Part shown: in pieces, positions 1 through 6,353 of the stretch | Layout: every line of letters starts with the position of its first letter | Numbering within the stretch: the stretch's first letter is position 1 | Source of the DNA: JBFLYE01 sp040756715 [NCBI: bacterium] | GTDB lineage: Bacteria; UBA9089; UBA9088 | Length of the DNA stretch: 12,008 bases | Direction: 5' to 3' | Assembly: GCA_040756715.1 (NCBI GenBank) | Contig: JBFLYE010000060.1 | Span: 1 to 12,008, forward strand | Notes under the pieces: generated by a model | The model's database searches: none | Seen by the model: only the letters and a program-made list of their open reading frames with translations | Told to the model about the DNA's origin: nothing | Translations under genes and position numbers: made by a program

Positions 1-1279
1 TTCCAATGGTTTTTGGTCTTGTGATTACAAATCTTGCTTGAGTTTGTCCAGGGAATAAATGACCAATTGTCTTTGTTCCCTTAATCTGGTTATTTTCATC
101 CAGGAAGATTACTTTGATAAGATTAGCCTCAGCTTTTCCAATGTTTTTAATAAATGCAGTTATTCTTACCCTTTGGTATTGCTTTATAATATGGGATGGA
201 GAGACCTTTATCTTTTCTACGATAAGGTCGGGAAGGTTTTGGGGAAGAAGATTAAAGATTGTGGTAGCATAGTTTCCGTAAGCATCCCTTGCAGTAATTA
301 TCTTTGTGCAAGGGGGTTGGGTGTTGACCATAAAGGTTGTGGAGAAGGTGCCATTGGCATTGCTTATTGTGGTTGTGATTGTAAGATGGGTGCCAAAGTC
401 AATGCTTACCAATCCCGAACCTCCAAACCCTAATCCGGTAATGGTTATTATTTCTCCTATATAGCCTGATTTGGGGGCTATTTCAATCTCTGGCTTTACT
501 TCACTTATGGTAATTATTGCAGTTGCACTTGTGCTTCCTCCATCATCATCAGTTGCGATTAGAGGGATTGGATAAATTCCTACATTTGTATAGGTATGGG
601 TTGGGTTTTGTTCACTTGATGTTCCTAAATCACCAAAGTCCCAGAGAAAGGTTATAGGGTCTGTATCAAATACCTCTGCGATAAATTGGATTGGGTAGTT
701 TACCTTTCCCTGGCTTGGAGAGGATAGGGTTATTTGGGGATTTAAGTTTAGTATAGTTATGGTTGTTTGTGTTTCTGCCTCTCCCTGATCATTATCAATT
801 ACCCTTAAGGTTAAAGAGCCAATGTAGTCATCATCGATTACAATGGTTGTCATTGAGCCATCGTAGGATATTCCATCTATCTCCCAGATATAGGTTGTAA
901 TTGTCCCATCTAGGTCATAAGAGCTTGAGCCATCTAAGCTTATTGGCATTCCTTCATAGCCAGTATATCTTCCAGTTATAATTGGAACCGGTAGCTTATT
1001 CTCTACACTTCCACAAGACCAGAATATTCCCTTTACCTTTTCTTCTATTTGCCTTAAGCCTTTTATTTCTTCTTTCTTTATTTCCCTCATATCTATTCCC
1101 TTTATCTGCTCAAGCTCTAAGGTTTCTAGGTCTAGGGTATAGGCAGTATTATAGTTAATTCCATAACGCTTTACAAAATGTATGTGTTTAGATAATCTTA
1201 AGGAAAACTTTATAAAATTATGAATTTTGAATGTTGAATTTTGAATTAAAAGGGAAAAAATTTTATAAAACTTAAACCT
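1..1279 (-). pseudogene. C-terminal part of a broken surface protein: PKD-PKD-IPT/TIG-CARDB-like domains
   Basis: One open minus-strand frame runs from a TGA at 1282-1280 to the left edge, with no convincing start codon. Its first codons lie inside an AT-rich repeat, so the true 5' part is displaced. In order it encodes a short charged, coiled-coil-prone stretch (about 1130-1020, rich in K and E), a PKD-like domain (about 990-745, with LDGSSSYDLDG), a second PKD-like domain (about 745-505, with WDFGD and HTYTNVGIYPI), an IPT/TIG-like domain (about 500-260, with GYIGEIITITGLGFG) and a CARDB-like domain (about 240-1, with LPDLIVEKIKVSP). These are extracellular beta-sandwich modules found in adhesins and secreted proteins of many bacteria. 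The stretch just after the repeat (RYGINYNTAYTLDLE) reads like the end of a TolB-type propeller, so this is probably the continuation of the fragments at 1335-2047. The 3' end is outside the window. Domain names are by motif recognition. Confidence 0.7.
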
Positions 1280-1350
1280 TCAATTCAAAATTCAAAATTT
1301 AGAATTCAAAATTTCTTAAAAGGTGGATGAATTTTTAACAGATAAACACA
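1183..1350 (-). repeat. AT-rich MITE-like repeat, copy A, inside the broken surface-protein gene
   Basis: The block is bounded by an 8-bp perfect inverted repeat, TGTGTTTA (1183-1190) and TAAACACA (1343-1350). It is filled with inverted and direct copies of ATTCAAAATTC/GAATTTTGAAT. The 40 bp at 1208-1247 are identical, in reverse complement, to 8740-8779, and the 18 bp at 1303-1320 match 8708-8725 in the same way. It separates two coding fragments that appear to belong to the same protein. No transposase is encoded and no clear target-site duplication is visible. MITE-like origin is inferred from the termini and the second copy. Confidence 0.7.
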
Positions 1351-1740
1351 ACCCTATCTATTTTTGCACTAAGTAATGGAAGATACTATAAAGTAAAGAA
1401 AGGCAAGGGAATTTCCATCGGGAGAGAATACCAGCCTTGTTCCCTCCACTACCTTTGTTTGTTTGCTTCCATCCCTTCGCATTAAATAGATAATGTTTCC
1501 TGAGGAATAGGCAATTCTTTCTCCACTGGGTGAGAAGAGAGGCTCAACATCATCTACTTCATTGCTGGTTAGTTGCCTAATGTTTGTTCCATCTTTGTTC
1601 ATTAGGAATATCTCATAGTCAGAACCCTGTTTGGCAAAGGCAATCTCTTGACCACGGGGAGAAAATGCAGGATATTCCCCCTCTCCTACCATTGTTTCAT
1701 CTGTTCCATCAAGGTTTATGGTATAAATATAATTATCCCT
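1335..1740 (-). pseudogene. TolB/WD40-like beta-propeller fragment of the broken surface protein
   Basis: Minus-strand codons from about 1740 encode several TolB-type propeller blades: YIYTINLDGTDE, EYPAFSPRGQEIAFA, DYEIFLMNKDGTNIRQLT, PLFSPSGERIAYSS, LVFSPDGNSLAF. The repeated pattern (hydrophobic strand, N-x-DGT, LT, then P-x-FSP-x-G-x-x-IAF) is characteristic of TolB/PD40 repeats in periplasmic or secreted proteins. The frame stops at TAG 1371-1369. Sequence resembling the next blade (AKIDRVVFI) continues in another frame to TAA 1337-1335, which points to a frameshift near 1385-1395. Upstream it is separated from the 1750-2047 fragment by two in-frame stops, although the frame is otherwise shared. 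I read this as one decayed gene rather than separate small genes. Confidence 0.7.
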
Positions 1741-1749
1741 TTACAAATA

Positions 1750-2047
1750 TTAGCTTAGTTCCATATACATTCCAATGGGGATATTTTCCATCATAAATGA
1801 ACCATCATTACCTGACATATCAGTTCTTATGGGTATCCCATCCTTTAATAGCTTAACCCTTACTCCACTAATCCCAGTTGTTCCTGAGCTTATCTTTCCA
1901 CTTAGGTTTCCAAAGGATGTTTTGGTTAAAGGACGAATTCCCAAAAGTTGGATGATTAAACTTGGGTCTTTGATTATATATGGGGTATCGGTAAGCCTTT
2001 GTAGATTTGTCCCATCAGGGTTTACGATATAAATGTCATAGCTAATT
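1750..2047 (-). pseudogene. 5'-truncated propeller blade plus carboxypeptidase-regulatory-like domain, cut by an IS481 remnant
   Basis: Open minus-strand codons begin at the edge of the mobile element (2048). They encode a TolB-type blade (YDIYIVNPDGTNLQRLTDTP), then a segment resembling a carboxypeptidase-regulatory or Cna-B-like beta domain (LSGKISSGTTGISGVRVKLL, then GNDGSFMMENIPIG). The frame ends at TAA 1752-1750, and a second in-frame TAA follows four codons on. There is no start codon: the 5' end coincides with the terminal inverted repeat of the element. Only 57 bp lie between the far end of the element and the 3' end of the next gene, so the upstream part of this gene has been deleted and not just separated. 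This is the most upstream surviving fragment of the surface-protein gene that continues through 1335-1740 and 1-1279. Confidence 0.7.
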
Positions 2048-2056
2048 TGTTGCCTA

Positions 2057-2087
2057 ACGCTACATTATTTGATAAAATATGTAGCGT
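2057..2087. repeat. Perfect 9-bp inverted repeat at the left end of the IS481 remnant
   Basis: ACGCTACAT (2057-2065) and ATGTAGCGT (2079-2087) are exact reverse complements around a 13-nt AT-rich loop in which ATTT and AAAT can extend the stem. It overlaps the left terminal repeat and ends directly before the ATG of the transposase remnant. It could be an RNA hairpin limiting translation of transposase from outside transcripts, or part of the transposase binding site; neither is shown by the sequence alone. Confidence 0.6.
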
Positions 2088-2307
2088 ATGCAGATTAAAA
2101 TTCATAAGAATGCTCGTACAACTTTAGCCATTAAGAATATAAAAAATAACCTCCTTGACAAAATATAAGAGTATAATAAATAGTAAGCTATTAGAGTTTG
2201 TTGATGACTATAATCAAAATAAAAGGCTTAGGAGTTTGGGAGATAAAACCCCTGCTCAATACCTAAAAGATAAAAAAAATATTATCATACAACATATCGT
2301 TAGCTAA
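2088..2307 (+). pseudogene. IS481-family transposase remnant (N- and C-terminal pieces only)
   Basis: The start at 2088 gives MQIKIHKNARTTLAIKNIKN, which closely resembles the N-terminus of many IS481-type transposases (the IHKNARTTPxIR pattern), and ends at TAA 2166-2168. In another frame, from about 2191 to TAA 2305-2307, LLEFVDDYNQNKRLRSLGDK followed by TPAQYL is the typical C-terminus of the same family (the YNxxRxHRSLGxxTPxxYL pattern at the end of the DDE domain). The stop codon lies inside the right terminal repeat. The whole catalytic core, some 230 or more residues including the DDE residues, is missing, so the product cannot transpose anything. Mobility would need a full-length relative elsewhere in the genome. 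Confidence 0.75.
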
Positions 2308-2366
2308 CATTAACCGTAATAGCAGTATCTTGCATAAATCTTCAGACTAAAATCTAAAACCTTAAA

Positions 2367-3140
2367 TCATTTTTGTAATGTCATCTTGTCTTTTTCCCAT
2401 ATTTTTGCATACTTTATAAGCCGATGAAAGGATGAAAACAATGCCCAGAGAAGGCCTGGGATTCCATCCAAGAAGCCTAATTTAAAGATATACCTCTTTA
2501 TAAAATCAAAAACACAAAGAATTACCTGAAAAACCAATACCAATCCTTTACTTTTGACTTTTGACTTTTGACTTTTGACTTTTTTTTCTGCCTCCAATGT
2601 TGAATATTGATTAAACCTTTCAAAATAATCGCTAATATCTTTATAGCTATAATGCAAAATTGGGTTTTTAAGTTTCCCTATCTTTCCATCCACAATTACC
2701 TTTTCATGGATTATATCATCAGAAAACTTAGCTTTTTCCTTTCTAAATAACCTTATCTGCTTATCAGAACATCCCCCAAATCTTAAGAATTTCCCCAGAA
2801 AAAATAGCCTTCTGGGAATATAATAAGCCTCCTCCTTCCTGACTTCTGACTTTAATAATATTATCTCCTCCCTTAATTCAGGGCTTACCCTCTCATCCGC
2901 ATCAATGCTTAATACCCAATTAAGGCTTGCCAATTGCCTGGCATATTCCTTCTGAGGCCCATACCCTTGCCACTTTTTTTGAAATATCTTGTCGGTATAT
3001 TCTTTGGCAATCTCTAGGGTTTTGTCATTTGAGCCAGAATCAACGATTACAATCTCATCTGCCCATTTAACAGATTCCAAGCAATCCCTTATATTTTTTT
3101 CTTCGTTATAGGTGATTACGATGCAAGAGATTGAGTTCAT
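2367..3140 (-). CDS. Family 2 glycosyltransferase, WaaE/KdtX-like
   Basis: The 257-residue product starts MNSISCIVITYNEEKNIRDC, the canonical start of a GT-A fold family 2 glycosyltransferase. The nucleotide-binding strand DEIVIVDSGSNDKT follows (about 28-41), and the metal-binding DAD is at residues 80-82 in WVLSIDADE. The pattern SVKWADEIVIVDSGS...QKEYARQ...WVLSIDADERVSPEL is that of the WaaE/KdtX group, which adds sugars to the LPS inner core. The C-terminus has a hydrophobic stretch (LVLVFQVILCVFDFI) suggesting membrane association. I chose ATG 3140; a TTG at 3155 would add five residues but gives a less typical start. It overlaps the upstream heptosyltransferase gene by 35 bp, so translation is probably coupled. 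A heptanucleotide tandem repeat inside the gene encodes a KSQKSKVKSK linker. The exact sugar donor and acceptor cannot be read from sequence. Confidence 0.85.
   Translation of the reverse strand: MNSISCIVITYNEEKNIRDCLESVKWADEIVIVDSGSNDKTLEIAKEYTDKIFQKKWQGYGPQKEYARQLASLNWVLSIDADERVSPELREEIILLKSEVRKEEAYYIPRRLFFLGKFLRFGGCSDKQIRLFRKEKAKFSDDIIHEKVIVDGKIGKLKNPILHYSYKDISDYFERFNQYSTLEAEKKVKSQKSKVKSKGLVLVFQVILCVFDFIKRYIFKLGFLDGIPGLLWALFSSFHRLIKYAKIWEKDKMTLQK
2550..2582. repeat. Heptanucleotide tandem repeat (ACTTTTG)x4 inside the family 2 glycosyltransferase gene
   Basis: Four exact tandem copies of ACTTTTG (2550-2577) are followed by a partial fifth copy running into a T tract. On the coding strand this encodes a lysine/serine-rich linker (KVKSQKSKVKSK) just before the hydrophobic C-terminal segment. 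Because 7 is not a multiple of 3, gain or loss of one unit would shift the frame, so the tract could mediate phase variation of this enzyme. A related shorter motif (CTGACTTCTGACTTT) lies at about 2838-2852. Confidence 0.8.
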
Positions 3141-4116
3141 TGATTGTTTTTTCAATTATTTCAAGGTATCTTGTCTTATCTACACCCTTTATACAAAGAT
3201 AATCCTTGCATTTTTTCACATTACACTTTTCTTTACAACCAGGGTCATACTCAATAAATCGGTGCAGCCGATTATTTGGTGGTGTCCAGTTATAGGGGTT
3301 TGTCTTTCCAAAGACAATGACGGTTGGGATATCACATGATGTAGCAATATGTTTTAATCCATTATCGCATCCAATATAAAGATTAAACCCTTTAATTACC
3401 GCCCTTGCCTTTTTTAGGGAGAAAACCTGGCAATCAAAAACACTTTCTTTAAACCTCATTTTTTCTTTTACTTCAAGTGCATAAGATTCCTCACCCGGGC
3501 CATATAGCAAAACTATTTTTGCCCTGTATTTTTCAATTAAGGAATCGGCAATAAATCCAAATCTCTCCGCTGGCCAGCGATTGTATTCCATAGAGGCAAC
3601 CGCGCAAAGACCAATAATAAAGCCATTTGCTCTCTTTGGCTCTTCATCTTTGCAAAAAAATTCAAGCCTACAATCTTCTTCATATATTCCAAGGGGTTTC
3701 AATAAATCCAATTTATCAAGGCAAGAATAGCGATTTTTGTCACCACTTAAGGAAACCTTTACATTATAGACAAAAGACCTTACTCGAAAATTCCAACCAA
3801 CCTTTGTCTTTGCTCCGGTTAAGAGAGTTATTAAAGCGCTCCTGGGATTTGAAAAAAAATCAATCACTAGGTCAAATTTCATCCTGCGAAGCCTTAAAAT
3901 AAAGCTTATATATTCAAGCAAATTCCATCTTCGGTTATAAACCAATACCTCATCTACATATGGGTTTTCTTCAAATATTTCATTTGCGGGAGCCTCAGTG
4001 AGAAATACAACCCTTGCATTTTTGAACCTATTTTTAATTGCCCTAACCGCAGGTGTAGTCAATAAACAATCGCCAATCTTTCTTAATTGGATAAGGAGGA
4101 TTCTTTTAGGCTCCAT
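3106..4116 (-). CDS. Family 9 glycosyltransferase (ADP-heptose:LPS heptosyltransferase family)
   Basis: The 336-residue product begins MEPKRILLIQLRKIGDCLLT, the signature N-terminus of GT-B family 9 heptosyltransferases (IGDxLLTTPxxRAIK). The second Rossmann half carries GFIIGLCAVASMEYNRWPAE (an acceptor/donor loop of the GxxxxxxRWP type) and the nucleotide-sugar loop YIGCDNGLKHIATSCDIPTV followed by FGKTNP, equivalent to the D-x-G-x-x-H-x-A motif. The cysteine-rich tail (about 290-315, CKEKCNVKKCKDYLC) is seen in several family members. It is a soluble or peripheral cytoplasmic enzyme that would transfer heptose or a related sugar to a lipid A core-type acceptor. It overlaps the upstream ligase gene by 11 bp and the downstream family 2 enzyme by 35 bp, so this is an operon. 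Donor specificity is inferred from family only. Confidence 0.88.
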   Translation of the reverse strand: MEPKRILLIQLRKIGDCLLTTPAVRAIKNRFKNARVVFLTEAPANEIFEENPYVDEVLVYNRRWNLLEYISFILRLRRMKFDLVIDFFSNPRSALITLLTGAKTKVGWNFRVRSFVYNVKVSLSGDKNRYSCLDKLDLLKPLGIYEEDCRLEFFCKDEEPKRANGFIIGLCAVASMEYNRWPAERFGFIADSLIEKYRAKIVLLYGPGEESYALEVKEKMRFKESVFDCQVFSLKKARAVIKGFNLYIGCDNGLKHIATSCDIPTVIVFGKTNPYNWTPPNNRLHRFIEYDPGCKEKCNVKKCKDYLCIKGVDKTRYLEIIEKTINELNLLHRNHL

Positions 4117-5200
4117 TTTCTCTATTGATTACCACAAAAAGCCCCAGAAGAAACCAGAAAAGATAACCCAAATTTCCCACATATGTCGTATCAACCAAGC
4201 TATGGACAAGCCAGTCGATGAGGGAGGCACAAAGACCAAATTTTAAGACAAAATGCTCTTCATTCTTAAGGGCTTTGAAACAAAACCTTATAATTGCAAC
4301 CAATAGCCAGATAAACGCAGATAAACTTAATAACCCTCCCTTTACACCTATCTCCAAGAAATTGTTATGATAGTGACGGATCTGGCGATTACCCTTGTAG
4401 ATTGTCTCAATGCCTGCTGGTCCTATACCAAATAAAGGATTATCTTTAATTATCTCTAATCCCTCTTTCCAGATATATATCCTTTCTAAGTTTGGAAAGT
4501 AGTTGGGATTGGATGTTTGGATTAACCTCTGGTTAATAGGAAGGATAAAGCTAAATAGCAAAAAAATCAAAAGAAAGAGTAATACCCTTTTTTCCCACAG
4601 AGACATAAATATAATAGCTATAATCACGCCAAAATATGCCCCCCTTGTAGAGGTAAGGAGGAGGAGGATAAGAAGAAAAAAGGAGATGACAGAAAAACCA
4701 ATCCTCTGAACCTTTAAGGAGGCGATAAAACACATACAAATCCCAAGAGGAACAAGCATTCCACAGGCTCCCCCCAAGCTGCGATTAAAAGATAATCTCT
4801 TTTCACTTAAGTGAAATGCTTCTATTGCAAATGTATATATTGCACCTATTCCTGCTCCAATTAGGGTCAGATAGATAAGCCTCTTTGCCCATTTGCTCTC
4901 AGAGACCCCAATAGTTACAAGATAATAGACCAAAATCTTTCTTGCAATTGACTCTGTTTTAAGAAGGGAAGCCATAGGGGATTGGGAAAATAGACTCGAG
5001 AGAATAAGGGCTATAATAAAGCATAGAATGGGGAGATTAAATGGAATCCCCTTAAGCCTTTTGTAATCAAGAAAAAACAAGGGGATTAAACCAAGGATTC
5101 CAAGGCATATACTTCCTACTTGCAAGGATGTAGAGGTAGTTGCAAAAGTGCTATAGATTATCAATCCAAATAGGATTATTCTTTGAAGAGCCCTTTTCAT
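4106..5200 (-). CDS. O-antigen ligase-like polytopic membrane protein (WaaL/Wzy_C family)
   Basis: The 364-residue product has about ten hydrophobic segments. The start is ATG 5200 (MKRALQRIILFGLII); a TTG three codons upstream is less likely. The Wzy_C/O-antigen ligase domain shows the motif WKEGLEIIKDNPLFGIGPAG, then RHYHNNFLEIGVKGGLLSL. Its histidine in the large periplasmic loop is equivalent to the one essential in WaaL enzymes. WaaL joins undecaprenyl-linked glycan to lipid A core at the periplasmic face of the inner membrane; Wzy polymerases share the fold, so polymerase activity is an alternative. Proximity to core-type glycosyltransferases favours a ligase. The upstream frameshifted gene ends 2 nt before this ATG and the heptosyltransferase starts within its last codons, so the cluster is translationally linked. 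Confidence 0.8.
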   Translation of the reverse strand: MKRALQRIILFGLIIYSTFATTSTSLQVGSICLGILGLIPLFFLDYKRLKGIPFNLPILCFIIALILSSLFSQSPMASLLKTESIARKILVYYLVTIGVSESKWAKRLIYLTLIGAGIGAIYTFAIEAFHLSEKRLSFNRSLGGACGMLVPLGICMCFIASLKVQRIGFSVISFFLLILLLLTSTRGAYFGVIIAIIFMSLWEKRVLLFLLIFLLFSFILPINQRLIQTSNPNYFPNLERIYIWKEGLEIIKDNPLFGIGPAGIETIYKGNRQIRHYHNNFLEIGVKGGLLSLSAFIWLLVAIIRFCFKALKNEEHFVLKFGLCASLIDWLVHSLVDTTYVGNLGYLFWFLLGLFVVINRENGA

Positions 5201-5202
5201 TT

Positions 5203-5587
5203 CTAGCAAGAGCCTTTTTCTAAAAACCTTCTTTTTCCCTCAAGGAAAAGCCTATCTTTTAGGTGAATCTCCCTTAAGCCCTTTTTAAGTTCAATCATTG
5301 TAGAAAGCCCAGCAAAGGGAATTTCTATATCCTCAATCTTTTCAATTTTTGGGGTAAGTTCTTTAATCTCGTCTTCTCCTCAAGGTCTTTTTGGGCCTCT
5401 TCAAATGACAAAAAGGGATATAACCATATGGATAAAAAACTTTGCTTGCCAAAAGATTATGCTTTTTAAGAGAGGCTTCAAAATCTTTAAGCATTTTGAA
5501 AACCCTCTCTTTTTGAAACCCCCTTTCATACATCTCTTTATATAAATCAAGCCTTGCTCTGAGAAAATCCTTATATTTTTTAATCAT
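5203..5587 (-). pseudogene. Frameshifted small charged protein of unknown function
   Basis: The start MIKKYKDFLRARLDLYKEMY is at 5587, only 8 nt beyond the tRNA. The frame runs to IPF, then good coding continues in a second frame (LSFEEAQKDLEEK) and a third (DEIKELTPKIEKIEDIEIPF, ending GLREIHLKDRLFLEGKRR...EKGSC, TAG 5205-5203). Adding one T in the poly-T run near 5412 and one A near 5374 restores a single 128-residue frame ending 2 nt before the ligase start. Either the gene recently died or the assembly has two homopolymer errors. The product is highly charged and mostly helical. The N-terminal LYKEMYERGF resembles the tail of Rpn/PD-(D/E)XK-type proteins (LYERGYSREDI), but this is weak and I do not assign a function. 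Its tight spacing suggests co-transcription with the glycan genes. Confidence 0.55.
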
Positions 5588-5594
5588 TTGAAAC

Positions 5595-5667
5595 CACGCC
5601 TGGGCCGACTTGAACGGCCAACCATCTGCTTAGAAGGCAGATGCTCTTCCATTTGAGCTACAGGCGC
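5595..5667 (-). tRNA. tRNA-Arg (anticodon UCU)
   Basis: The minus strand folds as a complete 73-nt cloverleaf. The acceptor is GCGCCTG/CAGGCGT with a G-U first pair. The D arm is GCTC-AAATGGAA-GAGC, the anticodon arm TCTGC-CTTCTAA-GCAGA with anticodon TCT, the variable loop TGGTT, and the T arm GGCCG-TTCAAGT-CGGCC. The discriminator is G and CCA is not encoded. It reads AGA (and AGG by wobble), the dominant arginine codons in this AT-rich sequence. The frameshifted small gene begins 8 nt downstream. Confidence 0.95.
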
Positions 5668-5675
5668 CTTTTAAA

Positions 5676-5705
5676 ATTATATCATTATTGCTTTTGATTA
5701 GGCAA
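5676..5705 (-). promoter_or_regulatory. Predicted sigma70 promoter for tRNA-Arg
   Basis: On the minus strand TTGCCT (5705-5700) and a perfect TATAAT (5681-5676) are separated by 18 bp. The -10 box is 8 nt from the mature tRNA 5' end, so transcription should start at or within 1-2 nt of it. The promoter may also drive the downstream small gene and glycan operon, since no other strong promoter is obvious in that direction. Confidence 0.65.
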
Positions 5706-5717
5706 GTAAGGTAAAAT
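5688..5717 (+). promoter_or_regulatory. Predicted sigma70 promoter for the tsaB operon
   Basis: TTGCTT (5688-5693) and TAAAAT (5712-5717) are separated by 18 bp. The -10 box is followed after exactly 6 nt by the tsaB ATG, which would place the start of transcription at or beside the start codon. It overlaps the divergent tRNA promoter, whose -35 box lies inside this spacer. Confidence 0.6.
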
Positions 5718-5723
5718 ATTTTA

Positions 5724-6353
5724 ATGAAGGCATTAGGAATAGAGACATCAACCCCAATTGGAAGTATTGCCATTGTGAACGAAAAAAATATCATTGCATC
5801 CTCTATATTTTCCTCAAATGTTCTAAATTATGGAGAATGGCTTGGTTTAGAAATCAAGCACCTCCTTTCCATTTCAAATACATCCATTTCTGATATAGGG
5901 CTTATTGCTGTCTCATCTGGACCAGGCTCATTTAGCGGCTTAAGGACAGGCATGGCATTTGGATATGGTATATCAAAGGGTCTTAATATTCCTGTTGTCT
6001 CTGTTGCTACCCTTGATGGCCTATCCTTTCATTTTATTGAGGATGAAAGGCAGGTCTGTCCAATCATAGATGCAAAGAGAAAAAGGATTTATACAGCCTT
6101 ATATAAGAAAAAGAGAAAGATTTCTGATTATATAACCTGCACAATAGATGACCTATTCCCCTTAATCAGGGAAGAAACCATTTTTCTAGGTGATGGTGCC
6201 TTGCTTTATAAAGACCTAATAAGAGAAGGCCTTGGAAACCTTGCCCATTTTGCCCTTTCTTTCAAAAATATACCCCTTTCAATAAACATTGCATTTCTTG
6301 GGGTTGAATACTTTAAAAAGGGAAAGATAAATGACGGGTGTATCTATCCATAA
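5724..6353 (+). CDS. tsaB: tRNA threonylcarbamoyladenosine biosynthesis protein TsaB
   Basis: The 209-residue product begins MKALGIETSTPIGSIAIV, the ASKHA-fold start of TsaB. The conserved TsaB/TsaD-type segment VSSGPGSFSGLRTGMAFGYG is at about residues 64-83, and LNIPVVSVATLDGLS follows. TsaB is the catalytically inactive partner that dimerises with TsaD and, with TsaE, transfers threonylcarbamoyl-AMP to A37 of ANN-decoding tRNAs (t6A). The length is slightly under the common 220-240 residues but no core motif is missing. There is no Shine-Dalgarno sequence and almost no room for a leader. Its last 23 bp overlap rimI, a frequent bacterial pairing (tsaB-rimI), which supports both calls. Confidence 0.93.
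   Translation: MKALGIETSTPIGSIAIVNEKNIIASSIFSSNVLNYGEWLGLEIKHLLSISNTSISDIGLIAVSSGPGSFSGLRTGMAFGYGISKGLNIPVVSVATLDGLSFHFIEDERQVCPIIDAKRKRIYTALYKKKRKISDYITCTIDDLFPLIREETIFLGDGALLYKDLIREGLGNLAHFALSFKNIPLSINIAFLGVEYFKKGKINDGCIYP

Larger units (their letters stand above)
2048..2309 (+). mobile_element. Internally deleted IS481-family insertion sequence with both terminal inverted repeats
   Basis: The ends are imperfect inverted repeats: left TGTTGCCTAACGCTACATT (2048-2066); right end read inward TGTTAGCTAACGATATGTT (2309-2291). They match at 14 of 19 positions and start with TGT, as IS481-type ends usually do. Between them lie only the first and last parts of a transposase. The element is 262 bp, whereas I would expect about 1 kb for a full copy. 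It sits at the 5' break of the surface-protein gene. No convincing target-site duplication is visible (left flank GCTAATT, right flank TTAACCG), which fits a deletion after insertion. Confidence 0.75.

Noticed and set aside
59-433. Plus-strand open frame of 124 codons at the left edge
   Set aside because: It is antisense to a minus-strand frame with clear IPT/TIG and CARDB-like motifs; its own translation has no recognisable domain.
1208-1320. Possible origin of replication or protein-binding iteron array because of dense AT repeats
   Set aside because: No DnaA-box cluster or replication genes are present, and a second copy at 8680-8792 fits a dispersed repeat better.
2310-2366. Possible surviving N-terminus of the surface-protein gene beyond the IS (short frame reading MQDTAITVN)
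   Set aside because: Only 57 bp are available, there is no signal peptide or propeller motif, and the reading depends on a single short frame.
2550-2582. Possible CRISPR-like repeat array
   Set aside because: Units are 7 bp in direct tandem without spacers and lie inside a glycosyltransferase gene.
4551-4739. Alternative frame inside the ligase gene
   Set aside because: The ligase frame has continuous hydrophobic segments and family motifs; the alternative is a by-product of its composition.
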